From NCBI RefSeq assembly GCF_013426975.1, contig NZ_JACCPY010000027.1:1-60687 (forward strand): 60,687 bases of DNA. Reading direction: 5' to 3'. The notes under the pieces are model-generated. The model ran no database searches. It saw only the letters and a program-made list of their open reading frames with translations, and was not told the DNA's origin. This stretch comes from Sphaerotilus sulfidivorans (lineage in GTDB: Bacteria > Pseudomonadota > Gammaproteobacteria > Burkholderiales > Burkholderiaceae_C). Positions 48,886 to 57,646 of this stretch are shown piece after piece; position 1 is the stretch's first letter; the number at the start of each line of letters is the position of its first letter. Position numbers and translations under genes: made by a program.

Positions 48886-49638
48886 ATGGATCTTCGCTGG
48901 GACATCCTCGCCGGCTACGGCCCGCTGTTCGCCGCTGGCGTGGTGACCACCATCAAGCTGACCCTGGTGGCCATCCTGGCCGGACTGGTGCTGGGCGTGG
49001 CCTTCGGCCTGATCAGCAGTTCGGCCAGCGCGCCGAAGCCCCGCTCGGGCACGACGGCCCTGCTGATGAAGCTGCTGCGCGGCCTGACCACCGCCTATGT
49101 CACCTTCTTCCGCGGCACGCCGCTGTTCGTGCAGATCCTGCTGGTGCATTTCGCGCTGATGCCGGCGCTGGTCCATCCCGAGACCGGCCTGCTGCTGTCG
49201 GGCGAGGTCGCACGCACCTTCCGCCAGGAACACGGCGCCTTCTTCTCCGGCTGCGTGGCGCTGAGCCTGAATGCCGGCGCCTACATCTCGGAGATCTTCC
49301 GCGCCGGCATCCAGAGCATCCACCTCGGCCAGACGCAGGCGGCCTACTCGCTGGGCTTCACCCACGCGCAGAGCATGCGCTTCGTGATCCTGCCGCAGGC
49401 CTTCCGGCGCATGGTGCCGGCGCTGGTCAACGAGGGCGTCACGCTGATCAAGGACTCCTCGCTGGTGTCGGCCATCGGGCTGGCCGAGCTGGCGCTGGCC
49501 GCGCGCACCGTCGCGGGCGCCTACTCGCGCTACTGGGAACCCTATCTGGCGATCTCGGCGATCTACCTGATCCTGACCCTGGTGCTGACGATGCTGGCGC
49601 GGCGACTGGAGGCCCCGGCGCATCTGCGCGGCCGCTGA
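48886..49638 (+). CDS. Amino-acid ABC transporter permease (HisM family)
   Basis: A 250-residue inner-membrane permease. Features are the family EAA-type loop 'AGIQSIHLGQTQAAYSLGFTHAQSMRFVILPQAFRRMVPALVNEGV' (seen as consecutive segments), 'VTFFRGTPLFVQILLVHF' and 'TLIKDSSLVSAIGLAELAL'. The insert 'ETGLLLSGEVARTFRQEHGAF' lengthens one loop. The ATG at 48886 fits 'MDLRWDILAGYGPLFAAGVVTT'. It is probably the partner of the receptor at 45622-46461, from which it is separated by the antisense GGDEF-EAL gene. No ATPase subunit follows. Confidence 0.92.
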   Translation: MDLRWDILAGYGPLFAAGVVTTIKLTLVAILAGLVLGVAFGLISSSASAPKPRSGTTALLMKLLRGLTTAYVTFFRGTPLFVQILLVHFALMPALVHPETGLLLSGEVARTFRQEHGAFFSGCVALSLNAGAYISEIFRAGIQSIHLGQTQAAYSLGFTHAQSMRFVILPQAFRRMVPALVNEGVTLIKDSSLVSAIGLAELALAARTVAGAYSRYWEPYLAISAIYLILTLVLTMLARRLEAPAHLRGR

Positions 49639-49825
49639 CCGGCACCTGCAGCCACGAGGCGCCGCAGATGTGGCGCCTCGGCCTGGAACCCTGTGTGGTG
49701 CATCACGCTCGAGGCTGATGCGAAGGCCGCACAAGCCTTGTGCTGCGTTGTTTCATCACAACGAAACATGCCATCTTCCGTCACGTCAAGCGCGTCAAAT
49801 CAGCATATCCCCGAATCTTCGCTCC

Positions 49826-49831
49826 TAGAAT
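49826..49831 (+). promoter_or_regulatory. Candidate -10 element (TAGAAT) of the porin gene
   Basis: TAGAAT lies 70 bases before the porin ATG, in an AT-richer leader (49735-49835). The -35 is unclear. The long leader would suit small-RNA control, as is usual for porins, but that is inference. Confidence 0.4.
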
Positions 49832-49901
49832 GGATCGCAATCGGCGCCTTTCGAGCAAGCCGTGGACCCCGAATTCACTCCTCTACTCTAGGACGAAACT
49901 C

Positions 49902-50852
49902 ATGATCAAGCGCTCCATCGCTCTGGCCGTGCTGGCCACCCTGGCCTCCGGCGCGGCTCTGGCCCAAAGCTCCGTCACCCTGTACGGCCGCCTGAACGTC
50001 ACCGCCGAGCGCCAGAAGGTCGGCAGCGCCGACGCCGTGGTCGAGCTGAACAACACCGCTTCGCGCATCGGCTTCAAGGGCGAAGAAGATCTGGGCGGCG
50101 GCCTGAAGGCCGGTTTCATCATCGAGCACGGCTTCGACCCGACCACCGGCGCGGCTGCCTCGACCTTCTGGGGCCGCCAGTCCGAGGTCTACCTGTCGAG
50201 CAAGCTGGGCATGCTGCGCCTGGGCAACTTCACCCAGGAGTCGCTCAATGCCACCGCCGACGTGGTGAGCATGCACAACCATGACACCGGCACCTCGGCC
50301 GACGCGCTGTACACCTACTTCGGCAGCGACGTGAACAAGGTTGCCTACCGCACCCCGGAATTCGTCAAGGGCCTGTGGGCTGAAGCCTCGATCGCCGAAG
50401 CCACCGCCGGCACCGGCGGCAAGCGTCCGGTCGACCTGGCCGTGAACTACGACCTGGGCAAGCTGCAACTGGGCGCCGGCTACACCAAGGCCGACCAGGA
50501 CAACCAGTTCGCCGTGCGCGCCTCCTACGGCATGGGCCCGTTCACGCTGGCTGCCTACGCCCAGCGCACCAAGAGCGATGACCTGTCGCGCAACGCCTTC
50601 CGCGTCGCCGGCATGTACACCCTGGGCGCCTCCGAGTTCCATGTCAACGTCGGCTACGCCGGCAAGATCGGCGACGTGGCCAACACCCAGGCCACCCAGG
50701 CCACGCTCGGCTACAACTACAACCTGAGCAAGCGCACCAAGGTCTACGGCTTCGTGACCAAGGTCGACAACAAGGCCAACGTCGGTTACGTCACCGGCAC
50801 GGAAGGCGCCGACTTCAGCTCGGTCGCCGTCGGCGTGCGCCACAACTTCTGA
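49902..50852 (+). CDS. Gram-negative porin (betaproteobacterial Omp32/OpcP type)
   Basis: A 316-residue outer-membrane porin. The signal peptide 'MIKRSIALAVLATLASGAALAQ' is split here by its AQ cleavage site. The mature N-terminus 'SSVTLYGRLNVTAERQ' and the terminal 'SVAVGVRHNF' with a C-terminal Phe are classic for 16-strand trimeric porins. 'NNTASRIGFKGEEDLGGGLKAGF' (part) is the periplasmic-turn signature, and 'FWGRQSEVYLSSKLGMLRLGNF' (part) precedes loop 3. It is slightly shorter than the usual 330-380 residues. AGGA lies 11 bases before the ATG. A hairpin terminator follows at 50910. Confidence 0.93.
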   Translation: MIKRSIALAVLATLASGAALAQSSVTLYGRLNVTAERQKVGSADAVVELNNTASRIGFKGEEDLGGGLKAGFIIEHGFDPTTGAAASTFWGRQSEVYLSSKLGMLRLGNFTQESLNATADVVSMHNHDTGTSADALYTYFGSDVNKVAYRTPEFVKGLWAEASIAEATAGTGGKRPVDLAVNYDLGKLQLGAGYTKADQDNQFAVRASYGMGPFTLAAYAQRTKSDDLSRNAFRVAGMYTLGASEFHVNVGYAGKIGDVANTQATQATLGYNYNLSKRTKVYGFVTKVDNKANVGYVTGTEGADFSSVAVGVRHNF

Positions 50853-50909
50853 TCGGTCCCTCGGGATCGCGGACCGGCCCGGCCGGTCCGCCAGAATGCA
50901 GAACATGCC

Positions 50910-50937
50910 GAAGGGCCGGTCTCATGACCGGCCCTTC
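50910..50937 (+). terminator. Hairpin terminator after the porin gene
   Basis: A perfect 11-base stem (GAAGGGCCGGT/ACCGGCCCTTC) with a 6-base loop CTCATG is followed by a moderately T-rich stretch. It lies between convergent genes, 58 bases after the porin stop and 27 bases beyond the Bug receptor stop. It could therefore serve both. Confidence 0.65.
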
Positions 50938-50963
50938 TTCATTCATGCGCCGGCATCAGTCCA

Positions 50964-51938
50964 TCAGTCCAGCGTCAGCTTCTGCTTCTCGACCACCTGG
51001 CGATAGACCTCGAACTCGGCGCGGATCTGTGCGGCGAACTGCTCGGGCGTGTTGGCCACGATCAGCGAGCCGGTGTCCTCGATGCGCTTCCTGACCACCG
51101 CATCCTCGAGCGTGCGCCGCGCCGCGGCCGAGATCTTGTCGACCACCTCGCGCGACAGCCCCTTCGGGCCGACGAAGCCGTAGAAGGCCATGCGGTTGAC
51201 CGGCTCCAGCCCGACTTCCTTGAAGGTCGGCACATTCGGCAGCACCGCCAGACGCTCGGGCGCGGCCACCACGATCGGGATCAGCCGCCCCTCGCGGATG
51301 AAGGGCAGTGCCGAGGGCAGGTTGTCGAAGATGATCGGCACCTGACCGGCGACCGTGTCATTGAGCGCCGGCCCCGCGCCGCGGTACGGGATGTGGGTGA
51401 CAAAGACACCGGCGAGGTTCTTGTAGAGCTCCATCTGCAGATGCCCGATACCGCCGGTGCCGGAACTGGCATAGCTGTAGCGGCCCGGACTCTTCTTCAG
51501 CACCTCGAGAAAGGTCTTGTAGTCGCGCGCCGGAAAGCTCGGATGCACCGCGATGACATTGGGCGTGGCCGCCAGATTGATGATCGGCGTGAAGTCGCTC
51601 AGCGGGTTGTAGGGCGTGCGGGGATTGATCGCCGGGTTCGAGGCCGTCGTCGAGACGGTGGCCATGCCCAGCACATGGCCGTCGGGCGGCGCCTTGACCA
51701 GCTCGGCCGCACCGACGATGCCGCCGCCGCCGGCCTTGTTCTCGACCACCACCGTCTGCCCGAGCGCCGCGCCCATGCGCTCGGACATGATGCGGGCAAT
51801 GATGTCGGTGGTGCCGCCCGGCGCGAACGGCACGACGACCCGCACCGGCTTGGACGGATAGCTCTGCGCCAGCACCGGCAGCGACAACGGAGCGACGGCC
51901 AGCGAGGCCAGGGCAGCAAGGACCGGACGACGATTCAT
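50964..51938 (-). CDS. Bug/TctC-family tripartite tricarboxylate transporter receptor
   Basis: A 324-residue periplasmic receptor with a Sec/Tat-like signal ('NRRPVLAALASLAVAP', cleavage after 'VLAQS'). Family motifs are 'YPSKPVRVVVPFAPGGTTDIIAR' (part), 'VVVENKAGGGGIVGA', 'PNVIAVHPSFPARDYKTF' and 'VFVTHIPYRGAGPALNDTVAGQVP' (part). Bug receptors are greatly expanded in Burkholderiales and mostly bind carboxylates. No tctA/tctB is nearby. It converges with the porin gene. Confidence 0.93.
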   Translation of the reverse strand: MNRRPVLAALASLAVAPLSLPVLAQSYPSKPVRVVVPFAPGGTTDIIARIMSERMGAALGQTVVVENKAGGGGIVGAAELVKAPPDGHVLGMATVSTTASNPAINPRTPYNPLSDFTPIINLAATPNVIAVHPSFPARDYKTFLEVLKKSPGRYSYASSGTGGIGHLQMELYKNLAGVFVTHIPYRGAGPALNDTVAGQVPIIFDNLPSALPFIREGRLIPIVVAAPERLAVLPNVPTFKEVGLEPVNRMAFYGFVGPKGLSREVVDKISAAARRTLEDAVVRKRIEDTGSLIVANTPEQFAAQIRAEFEVYRQVVEKQKLTLD

Positions 51939-52054
51939 TCAGCGGACTCCAGGGAAGCGGCAGCAAGGACAAGGATCGCGCGATCCTAAGGCCGCAGCCG
52001 CCGCTGTGGATCGCGCGTAGTGGAAAACCTCGAGCGCCGGGCTACGCTGCGGCC

Positions 52055-52966
52055 ATGCTCGACACCGCCCTGCTGCTGCTCCCGGATTTCCTGCTGATCG
52101 TCGCCGGCTGGACGATCTGCCACCGCACCGCGCTGAACCGCCCGGTCTGGGACAGCGTCGAGCGCCTGGTCTACTGGCTGCTGTTCCCGGTGCTGCTGTT
52201 CGTGTCGATCGTGCGCAGCCCGCTGGCGCCGGCCGCCACCGCCGGCCTGGCCGCCGGCGGCGTGCTGACGGTGCTGGCCGGCATCGCGCTGGCGACCGCG
52301 CTGCGCTGGCTGCCCGGCATCGACCCGAAGCTGCAGGCCAGCGGCGCGCAGGTGGCCTTCCGCTTCAATTCCTATGTCGCGCTGGCCCTGGCCGAGCGTC
52401 TGGGCGGCGCGCAGGCACTGGCCTGGGTCGCGCTGCTGATCGCGCTGTGCGTGCCGGTGTGCAATGTCGGTGCGGTCTGGTGCCTGGCGCGCCACGGCGG
52501 CCACCGCATCGGCGCCGAGCTGATGCGCAATCCGCTGATCCTGGCCACCGTGGCCGGACTGGCCTGCAATCTGGCCGGCCTGCAACTGCCGACGCCGGTG
52601 GCCACCACGCTCTCGCGCATCGGCGCAGCAGCGCTGCCGCTGGGACTGATGGCGGTGGGCGCCGGCCTGCAGTTCGGCGGGCTGCGCAAGGCGCCGGGGC
52701 TGGCTGCGGCGCTGCTGTCGATCCGCCATGCGCTGCTGCCGGCCGTCGGACTGGGACTGGGCCTGCTGCTCGGGCTGCCGACCGGCCAGGCCCAGGTGCT
52801 GCTGCTGTTCGCCGCGATGCCCACCGCATCGAGCTGCTTCGTGCTGGCCGCACGCATGGGCGGCGACGGACCGTATGTCGCCGGCCTGGTCACCGCCTCG
52901 ACGCTGCTGGGCATGATCGGCCTGCCGCTGGCGCTGGCGGCCTTCCAGGCGCTGCACGGCGGCTGA
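52055..52966 (+). CDS. AEC-family transporter (auxin efflux carrier-like)
   Basis: A 303-residue membrane protein with about ten helices. 'RLVYWLLFPVLLFVSIVRSPL' (part), 'ELMRNPLILATVAGLACNL', 'AALPLGLMAVGAGLQFGGLR' and the C-terminal 'AMPTASSCFVLAARMGGDGPYVAGLVTASTLLGM' (in segments) fit the AEC family. The two-half topology and the conserved Pro/Gly crossover in helices 4 and 9 fit the fold. The usual substrates are dicarboxylates or auxin-like acids. It is divergent from the Bug receptor gene (116 bases). Confidence 0.9.
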   Translation: MLDTALLLLPDFLLIVAGWTICHRTALNRPVWDSVERLVYWLLFPVLLFVSIVRSPLAPAATAGLAAGGVLTVLAGIALATALRWLPGIDPKLQASGAQVAFRFNSYVALALAERLGGAQALAWVALLIALCVPVCNVGAVWCLARHGGHRIGAELMRNPLILATVAGLACNLAGLQLPTPVATTLSRIGAAALPLGLMAVGAGLQFGGLRKAPGLAAALLSIRHALLPAVGLGLGLLLGLPTGQAQVLLLFAAMPTASSCFVLAARMGGDGPYVAGLVTASTLLGMIGLPLALAAFQALHGG

Positions 52967-52989
52967 ACCCGCCACGCCGCACCCGCCCT

Positions 52990-54093
52990 TCACACCCGCT
53001 GTGCCAGCGCCCAGTCGATGTGCTCGGCCAGCAGCTCGCCCGCGCCGTCGCGGGCCGCGCGCAGCGCCTCGGCCAGCGCCTCGTCGCCCGTCTCGCGCCA
53101 GGCGTTGCCCATTGCCACCGCCAGATTGCGCCGCCAGCGTGCATGGCCGATGCGCCGGATCGGACTGCCCTCGGTGCGGCGCAGGAAGCTCGCCTCGTCC
53201 CAGGCCCAGAGCTGCAGCAGCGTCGCGCCGCCCATGCCGGGGCGCACCTCGAAGTCGGCCAGCGTGCTGATGCGCGCGTACTTGTTCCAGGGGCAGACGA
53301 GCTGGCAGTCATCGCAGCCGTAGATGCGGTTGCCCATCGCCGCGCGCAGCTCGACGGGAATCGGGCCGTCGTGCTCGATCGTGAGATAGCTGATGCAGCG
53401 CCGCGCATCCAGCCGGTAGGGCGCGACGATCGCCGCGGTCGGGCAGGCGTCGATGCAGGCGCTGCAACGCCCGCAGTGCGGCTCGGCCGGTGCATCCACC
53501 GGCAGCGCCAGATCGACGAAAAGCTCGCCGAGAAAGAACATCGAGCCGGCCGAGCGGTCCAGCAGCAGCGTGTGCTTGCCGCGCCAGCCCAGGCCGGCGC
53601 GCCCCGCCAGCTCGACTTCGAGCACCGGCGCCGAGTCGCAGAAGACCCGGTGACCGAAGGGTCCGATCTCGGCGGCAAGCCGGTCGGCCAGGCGCTGCAG
53701 CCGCGCCCGCACCACCTTGTGATAGTCCCGCCCGCGCGCATAGACCGAGATCACCGCCTCGCCGGGCTGCTGCGCGCGGGCGCGCTCGTCGTCGCGCCAG
53801 CCCGGCGCCGTGCCCTGCGGCAGGTAGGGCATGGCCACGCTGATCACCCGCACCGTGCCCGGCACCAGCTCGGCCGGTCGCGCGCGGCGCAGGCCATGCG
53901 CGGCCATGTACTGCATCGAGCCGTGAAAGCCCGCCTCCAGCCAGGCCAGAAGACCCGGTTCGGCTGTAGCCAGATGTACATCGGCCACGCCGATCTGGGA
54001 AAATCCCAGCGCATGCGCCCACTCGCGCAGCTGCCGCACCAGCCGAGGCCCGTCCAGGGCCGGCTGCCCATCATCCCGATCGTCATCCGTCAT
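52990..54093 (-). CDS. queG: Epoxyqueuosine reductase QueG
   Basis: A 367-residue cobalamin- and [4Fe-4S]-dependent enzyme for the last step of tRNA queuosine synthesis. The first part has 'GFSQIGVADVHLATAEPGL', 'RVISVAMPYLP' and 'DYHKVVRARLQRLAD'. The two Fe-S motifs are 'CGRCSACIDACPTAAI' and 'CDDCQLVCPWNKYAR'. The C-terminal 'RIGHARWRRNLAVAMGN' is a HEAT-like segment. The ATG at 54093 lies only three bases from the divergent tsaE start. Confidence 0.94.
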   Translation of the reverse strand: MTDDDRDDGQPALDGPRLVRQLREWAHALGFSQIGVADVHLATAEPGLLAWLEAGFHGSMQYMAAHGLRRARPAELVPGTVRVISVAMPYLPQGTAPGWRDDERARAQQPGEAVISVYARGRDYHKVVRARLQRLADRLAAEIGPFGHRVFCDSAPVLEVELAGRAGLGWRGKHTLLLDRSAGSMFFLGELFVDLALPVDAPAEPHCGRCSACIDACPTAAIVAPYRLDARRCISYLTIEHDGPIPVELRAAMGNRIYGCDDCQLVCPWNKYARISTLADFEVRPGMGGATLLQLWAWDEASFLRRTEGSPIRRIGHARWRRNLAVAMGNAWRETGDEALAEALRAARDGAGELLAEHIDWALAQRV

Positions 54094-54096
54094 CCG

Positions 54097-54597
54097 GTGA
54101 TTCTAGAAACCCGCCACCAGACCTGGGCCGACGAGGCCGACTGCGAGGCCGCCGCGCAGGCGCTGGCCCGCACGCCGCAGGTCCGCCGCGCCTGCATCGC
54201 GCTGCACGGCACGCTCGGTGCCGGCAAGACCACCTTCGTGCGCCACCTGCTGCGCGCGCTGGGCGTGCAGGGCCGGATCAAGAGCCCCAGCTATGCGATC
54301 GTCGAGCCGCACGAATTGCCGGATTGGCCGGATCTGGGCGTCTGGCACTTCGATTTCTATCGCTTCGGCGATCCGCGGGAATGGGAAGATGCAGGCTTTC
54401 GCGACCTGTTCGCCAGCCCGGGCCTGAAGCTGGTCGAATGGCCTGACAAGGCCGCCGGCCTGCTGCCCCAGCCCGATCTGGCGCTGACCCTGGACCTGCA
54501 GACCGACGGACGGCGCCAGGTGACCTGGCAGGCCGCCAGCCCCGACGGCCGCCAGCTGCTGGATGCCTTGGGCCCGATGACCAGCCCGATGAACTGA
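54097..54597 (+). CDS. tsaE: tRNA t6A synthesis ATPase TsaE
   Basis: A 166-residue P-loop protein (YjeE) that, with TsaB and TsaD, supports t6A37 modification. Walker A is 'LHGTLGAGKTTFVRHLLRALG' (part). 'IKSPSYAIVEPHELP', 'VWHFDFYRFGDPREWEDAGF' (part) and 'LKLVEWPDKAAGLLP' are family motifs. The start is taken as the GTG at 54097. No ATG lies in a suitable place and no good Shine-Dalgarno is seen. It lies three bases from the divergent queG ATG, so each promoter must lie inside the other gene. amiC follows after 27 bases. Confidence 0.88.
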   Translation: MILETRHQTWADEADCEAAAQALARTPQVRRACIALHGTLGAGKTTFVRHLLRALGVQGRIKSPSYAIVEPHELPDWPDLGVWHFDFYRFGDPREWEDAGFRDLFASPGLKLVEWPDKAAGLLPQPDLALTLDLQTDGRRQVTWQAASPDGRQLLDALGPMTSPMN

Positions 54598-54624
54598 AGA
54601 ACCGGACGCGAGGAGGACCCGATC

Positions 54625-56127
54625 ATGACCACCCCGTTCCATGCCCCCCAGGAAGAAACCCTCAGCAGCACCGACGCCCCCGAGGAGACGGCCAGCGACC
54701 GCCGCCGCTGGCTGCGCCAGGCCGGCGCGCTGGTGCTGACGCTGGGCGCCGGCGACCTGGCCTTCGGCGCGACGCTGGTGGCGGTACGGGTCTGGCCCTC
54801 GGCCGACTACACCCGGGTCACGCTCGAATCCGATGTCGCGCTGGAGGCCCAGCACTTCATCACTGAAGGCCCGGCGCGGCTGGTCATCGACATCGACGGG
54901 CTCGAACTCAGCGCGCAGCTGCGCGAGCTGGTGGCGCGGATCGGCAGCGACGACCCGCAGATCGCCGGCGTGCGCATCGGCCAGAACCAGCCGCGCCGGG
55001 TGCGCATGGTCTTCGACCTGAAGCGCCAGGTCGCGCCGCAGGTCTTCACGCTCGCGCCGATCTCGCCCTATCGCCACCGGCTGGTCTTCGACCTCTACCC
55101 GAGCAAGGCGCCCGACCCGCTGCTGACCCTGGTCAAGGAGCGCGAGAGCGCACCGGTCGCGAAGACGCCGGTCAGCGCCAGCGGCATGAACGGCAGCGCG
55201 AACAGCGCCGACAGCGCGGAGGCCTCGCAGCGGGCGGCTTCCGACATCGAGGATGCGCTGGGCGAATTCATCGGCCGGGTCGATCGCCCGGTGGCGCCGC
55301 AGGACGGCGCGCCGGTGCCGCCGCCCGCCTCGCCCCAGCCGCCGCGTGTGGCCGCCTCGCCCGCGCCGGCGCCGGCGGAAGGCGCGCCAGCCGTGCCGCC
55401 GGGTCGCGGCGGCATCAATCGGCTGGTCATCGTCGCGATCGATCCGGGCCATGGCGGCGAAGACCCCGGCGCGATCGGACCGACCGGCCTGCGCGAGAAG
55501 GATGTCGTGCTGTCGATCGCCCGGCAGCTGCAGGAGCGCATCAACGCCCGCCCGGGCATGCGTGCGATGCTGACCCGCGACGGCGACTATTTCGTGCCGC
55601 TGCAGGAGCGGGTGCGCAAGGCCCGGCGGGTGCAGGCCGACCTGTTCGTCTCGATCCATGCCGACGCCTTCATCACGCCGAAGGCCCGCGGCGCCTCGGT
55701 GTTCGCGCTGTCGGACTCCGGCGCCACCAGCACCACCGCCCGGCTGATGGCCCAGCGCGAGAACGCGGCCGACGCGATCGGCGGCATCAACGTGCGCAGC
55801 AAGGATGCGCATGTGATGCGCACGCTGCTCGACATGAGCACCACCGCGCAGATCCAGGACAGCCTGCGCATCGGCCGCGAGGTGCTCGGCCACATCGGCC
55901 AGGTCGGCCGGCTGCACAAGCAGCAGGTCGAGCAGGCCGGCTTCGCGGTGCTGAAGGCCCCCGACATTCCCTCGATCCTGGTCGAGACCGCCTTCATCTC
56001 GAACCCGGAGGAAGAGGACAAGCTGCGCGATCCGGGCTACCAGTCGCAGCTGGTGCGGGCGCTGTATGTGGGCATCACCCGCTACTTCGCACGCAATCCA
56101 CCGCTGGCGCGGGTGCGCATGCTCTGA
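54625..56127 (+). CDS. amiC: N-acetylmuramoyl-L-alanine amidase AmiC
   Basis: A 500-residue periplasmic cell-wall amidase. The N-terminus has a Tat-like signal 'SDRRRWLRQAGALVLTLGAGD' (part) after 24 residues. An AMIN domain follows ('YTRVTLESDVALEAQHFI', 'VRMVFDLKRQVAPQVFTL'), then a Pro/Ala-rich linker, then Amidase_3. The Zn ligands fall in 'IDPGHGGEDPG', the Glu in 'LREKDVVL', the His in 'VSIHADAF' and the catalytic Glu near 'ILVETAFISNPEEE'. It splits daughter cells at septation. GGAGGA lies eight bases before the ATG. tsaE-amiC order is conserved. Confidence 0.94.
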   Translation: MTTPFHAPQEETLSSTDAPEETASDRRRWLRQAGALVLTLGAGDLAFGATLVAVRVWPSADYTRVTLESDVALEAQHFITEGPARLVIDIDGLELSAQLRELVARIGSDDPQIAGVRIGQNQPRRVRMVFDLKRQVAPQVFTLAPISPYRHRLVFDLYPSKAPDPLLTLVKERESAPVAKTPVSASGMNGSANSADSAEASQRAASDIEDALGEFIGRVDRPVAPQDGAPVPPPASPQPPRVAASPAPAPAEGAPAVPPGRGGINRLVIVAIDPGHGGEDPGAIGPTGLREKDVVLSIARQLQERINARPGMRAMLTRDGDYFVPLQERVRKARRVQADLFVSIHADAFITPKARGASVFALSDSGATSTTARLMAQRENAADAIGGINVRSKDAHVMRTLLDMSTTAQIQDSLRIGREVLGHIGQVGRLHKQQVEQAGFAVLKAPDIPSILVETAFISNPEEEDKLRDPGYQSQLVRALYVGITRYFARNPPLARVRML

Positions 56128-56196
56128 ACCACCAGAGGGCCCCCTCAGCGGGCGCCGTCATGCGGATGCCGTCAGCAGGTGCAGTAATCTGCGCGC

Positions 56197-57642
56197 ATGA
56201 GCTTCCGCATGGCCCCACCCTTCTTTCGTCCGGCGCTGACCGCCCTTGCGGCGGCGGCGATGCTGCCCCTGTCGCTGCCGACGGCCCGCGCCGCCGCACC
56301 CGAGCGGCCCGCCGTGCCGAGCGAGCGGATCTGCCCGTCCGGCCTGCCCGAGGCCACCCGCTGCCTGTCGGGGCGCGACCATCTCGGCGCCTGGTACTGG
56401 ATCGCGGTACCGAAGGACTGGAGCGGCGTGCTGGTGGTGCATGCGCACGGCGGCCCGTCGCTGGGCGAGCCGACGCTGGCCCGCGTCACCGGCGACCTGC
56501 AGCGCTGGAAGGTGATGCTGCAGGCCGGCCACGCCTGGGCCGGCACCAGCTACCGCCAGGGCGGCTTCGAGGTGCTGGCCGCCGGCGAGGATGTCGACCG
56601 GCTGCGCCGCATCGCGGTCGAGGCGCTGGGCACGCCGCGGCGCACCGTGCTGCACGGCCAGAGCTGGGGCGCGTCGGTGGCCGCACGCATGGCCGAGCGC
56701 TACATCACGCCCGACATCCGCCCCGGCCAGACCGCGCCGGGCCCGCAGCCCTACGACGGCGTGCTGCTCAGCAGCGGCGTGCTGGCCGGCGCCACCCGCG
56801 CCTATGACCTGCGCGTCGACCTGCGCGCGGTCTACCAGGCGGTCTGCAACAACCATCCGCGCCCGGACGAACCGATCTATCCGCTGTGGATGGGCATGCC
56901 GCCGGAGTCGACGCTGACCCGGCTCGATGTCGCGCAGCGGGTCGACGACTGCACCGGCGTGCAGCGCCCGCGCGCCGAGCGCAGCGCCGAGCAGCAGAAG
57001 CGCCTGGAGACGCTCACCCGCGTGCTGCGCCTGCCCGAGAGCGCGCTGATCGGCCATCTGCAGTGGGCGACCTGGCATTTCCGCGAGCTGACGGTACGCA
57101 AGCTCGGCGCGCGCAACCCCTTCACCAACGAGGGCGTGATCTACAGCGGCAGCGACGACGACGCGGCGCTGAACCGGCGCGTACCACGGCTGCGCGCCGA
57201 TCTGGCCGCCCGCGCCGAACTGGCCCGCGACGGCGACCCCACCGGCCGGCTGCTGCTGCCGACGCTGGCGCTGCACGGCATCGACGACCCGGTCGCCTTC
57301 GTCGAGATGGAGAGCCGCTTCCGCGACACCGTCACCGAGGCCGGCGCAGCCGAGCGGCTCGCGCAGGCCTACACCCGCGATGCCGGTCACGAGTACCTGT
57401 CGGATGCGGCCTATGTCAGCGCGGTCGACGCGCTGCTGGACTGGGCCGGCGGTGGCGCCCGGCCGGATGGCGCGGCGCTCGAGCAGCGCTGCCGCGCGCT
57501 GCCGTCTCGCTGGAATCCGACGCAGGACTGCCGCTTTGCGGCGAGCTACCAGCCCGCCGCGCTGGAGGCGCGGGTACCGATGCGCGGCCCGCAGTCGCCG
57601 CTGGAATTTCCGCCGCCGGCGGCCGGCATCCGCCGGCCCTGA
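56197..57642 (+). CDS. Secreted alpha/beta hydrolase-fold protein
   Basis: A 481-residue protein with a Sec signal (Ala-rich helix, cleavage near 'ARAAAPE'). The hydrolase fold is shown by 'VLVVHAHGGPSLG', the nucleophile elbow 'LHGQSWGASVA' with the probable catalytic Ser, 'LALHGIDDPVAF' with a probable Asp and a late His in 'RDAGHEYLSDAAYV'. Paired Cys ('ICPSGLPEATRCL' and 'EQRCRALPSRWNPTQDC') suggest disulfides in the periplasm. I do not recognise a characterised family. It follows amiC by 69 bases and stands where mutL is often found. Confidence 0.8.
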   Translation: MSFRMAPPFFRPALTALAAAAMLPLSLPTARAAAPERPAVPSERICPSGLPEATRCLSGRDHLGAWYWIAVPKDWSGVLVVHAHGGPSLGEPTLARVTGDLQRWKVMLQAGHAWAGTSYRQGGFEVLAAGEDVDRLRRIAVEALGTPRRTVLHGQSWGASVAARMAERYITPDIRPGQTAPGPQPYDGVLLSSGVLAGATRAYDLRVDLRAVYQAVCNNHPRPDEPIYPLWMGMPPESTLTRLDVAQRVDDCTGVQRPRAERSAEQQKRLETLTRVLRLPESALIGHLQWATWHFRELTVRKLGARNPFTNEGVIYSGSDDDAALNRRVPRLRADLAARAELARDGDPTGRLLLPTLALHGIDDPVAFVEMESRFRDTVTEAGAAERLAQAYTRDAGHEYLSDAAYVSAVDALLDWAGGGARPDGAALEQRCRALPSRWNPTQDCRFAASYQPAALEARVPMRGPQSPLEFPPPAAGIRRP

Positions 57643-57646
57643 GCGC

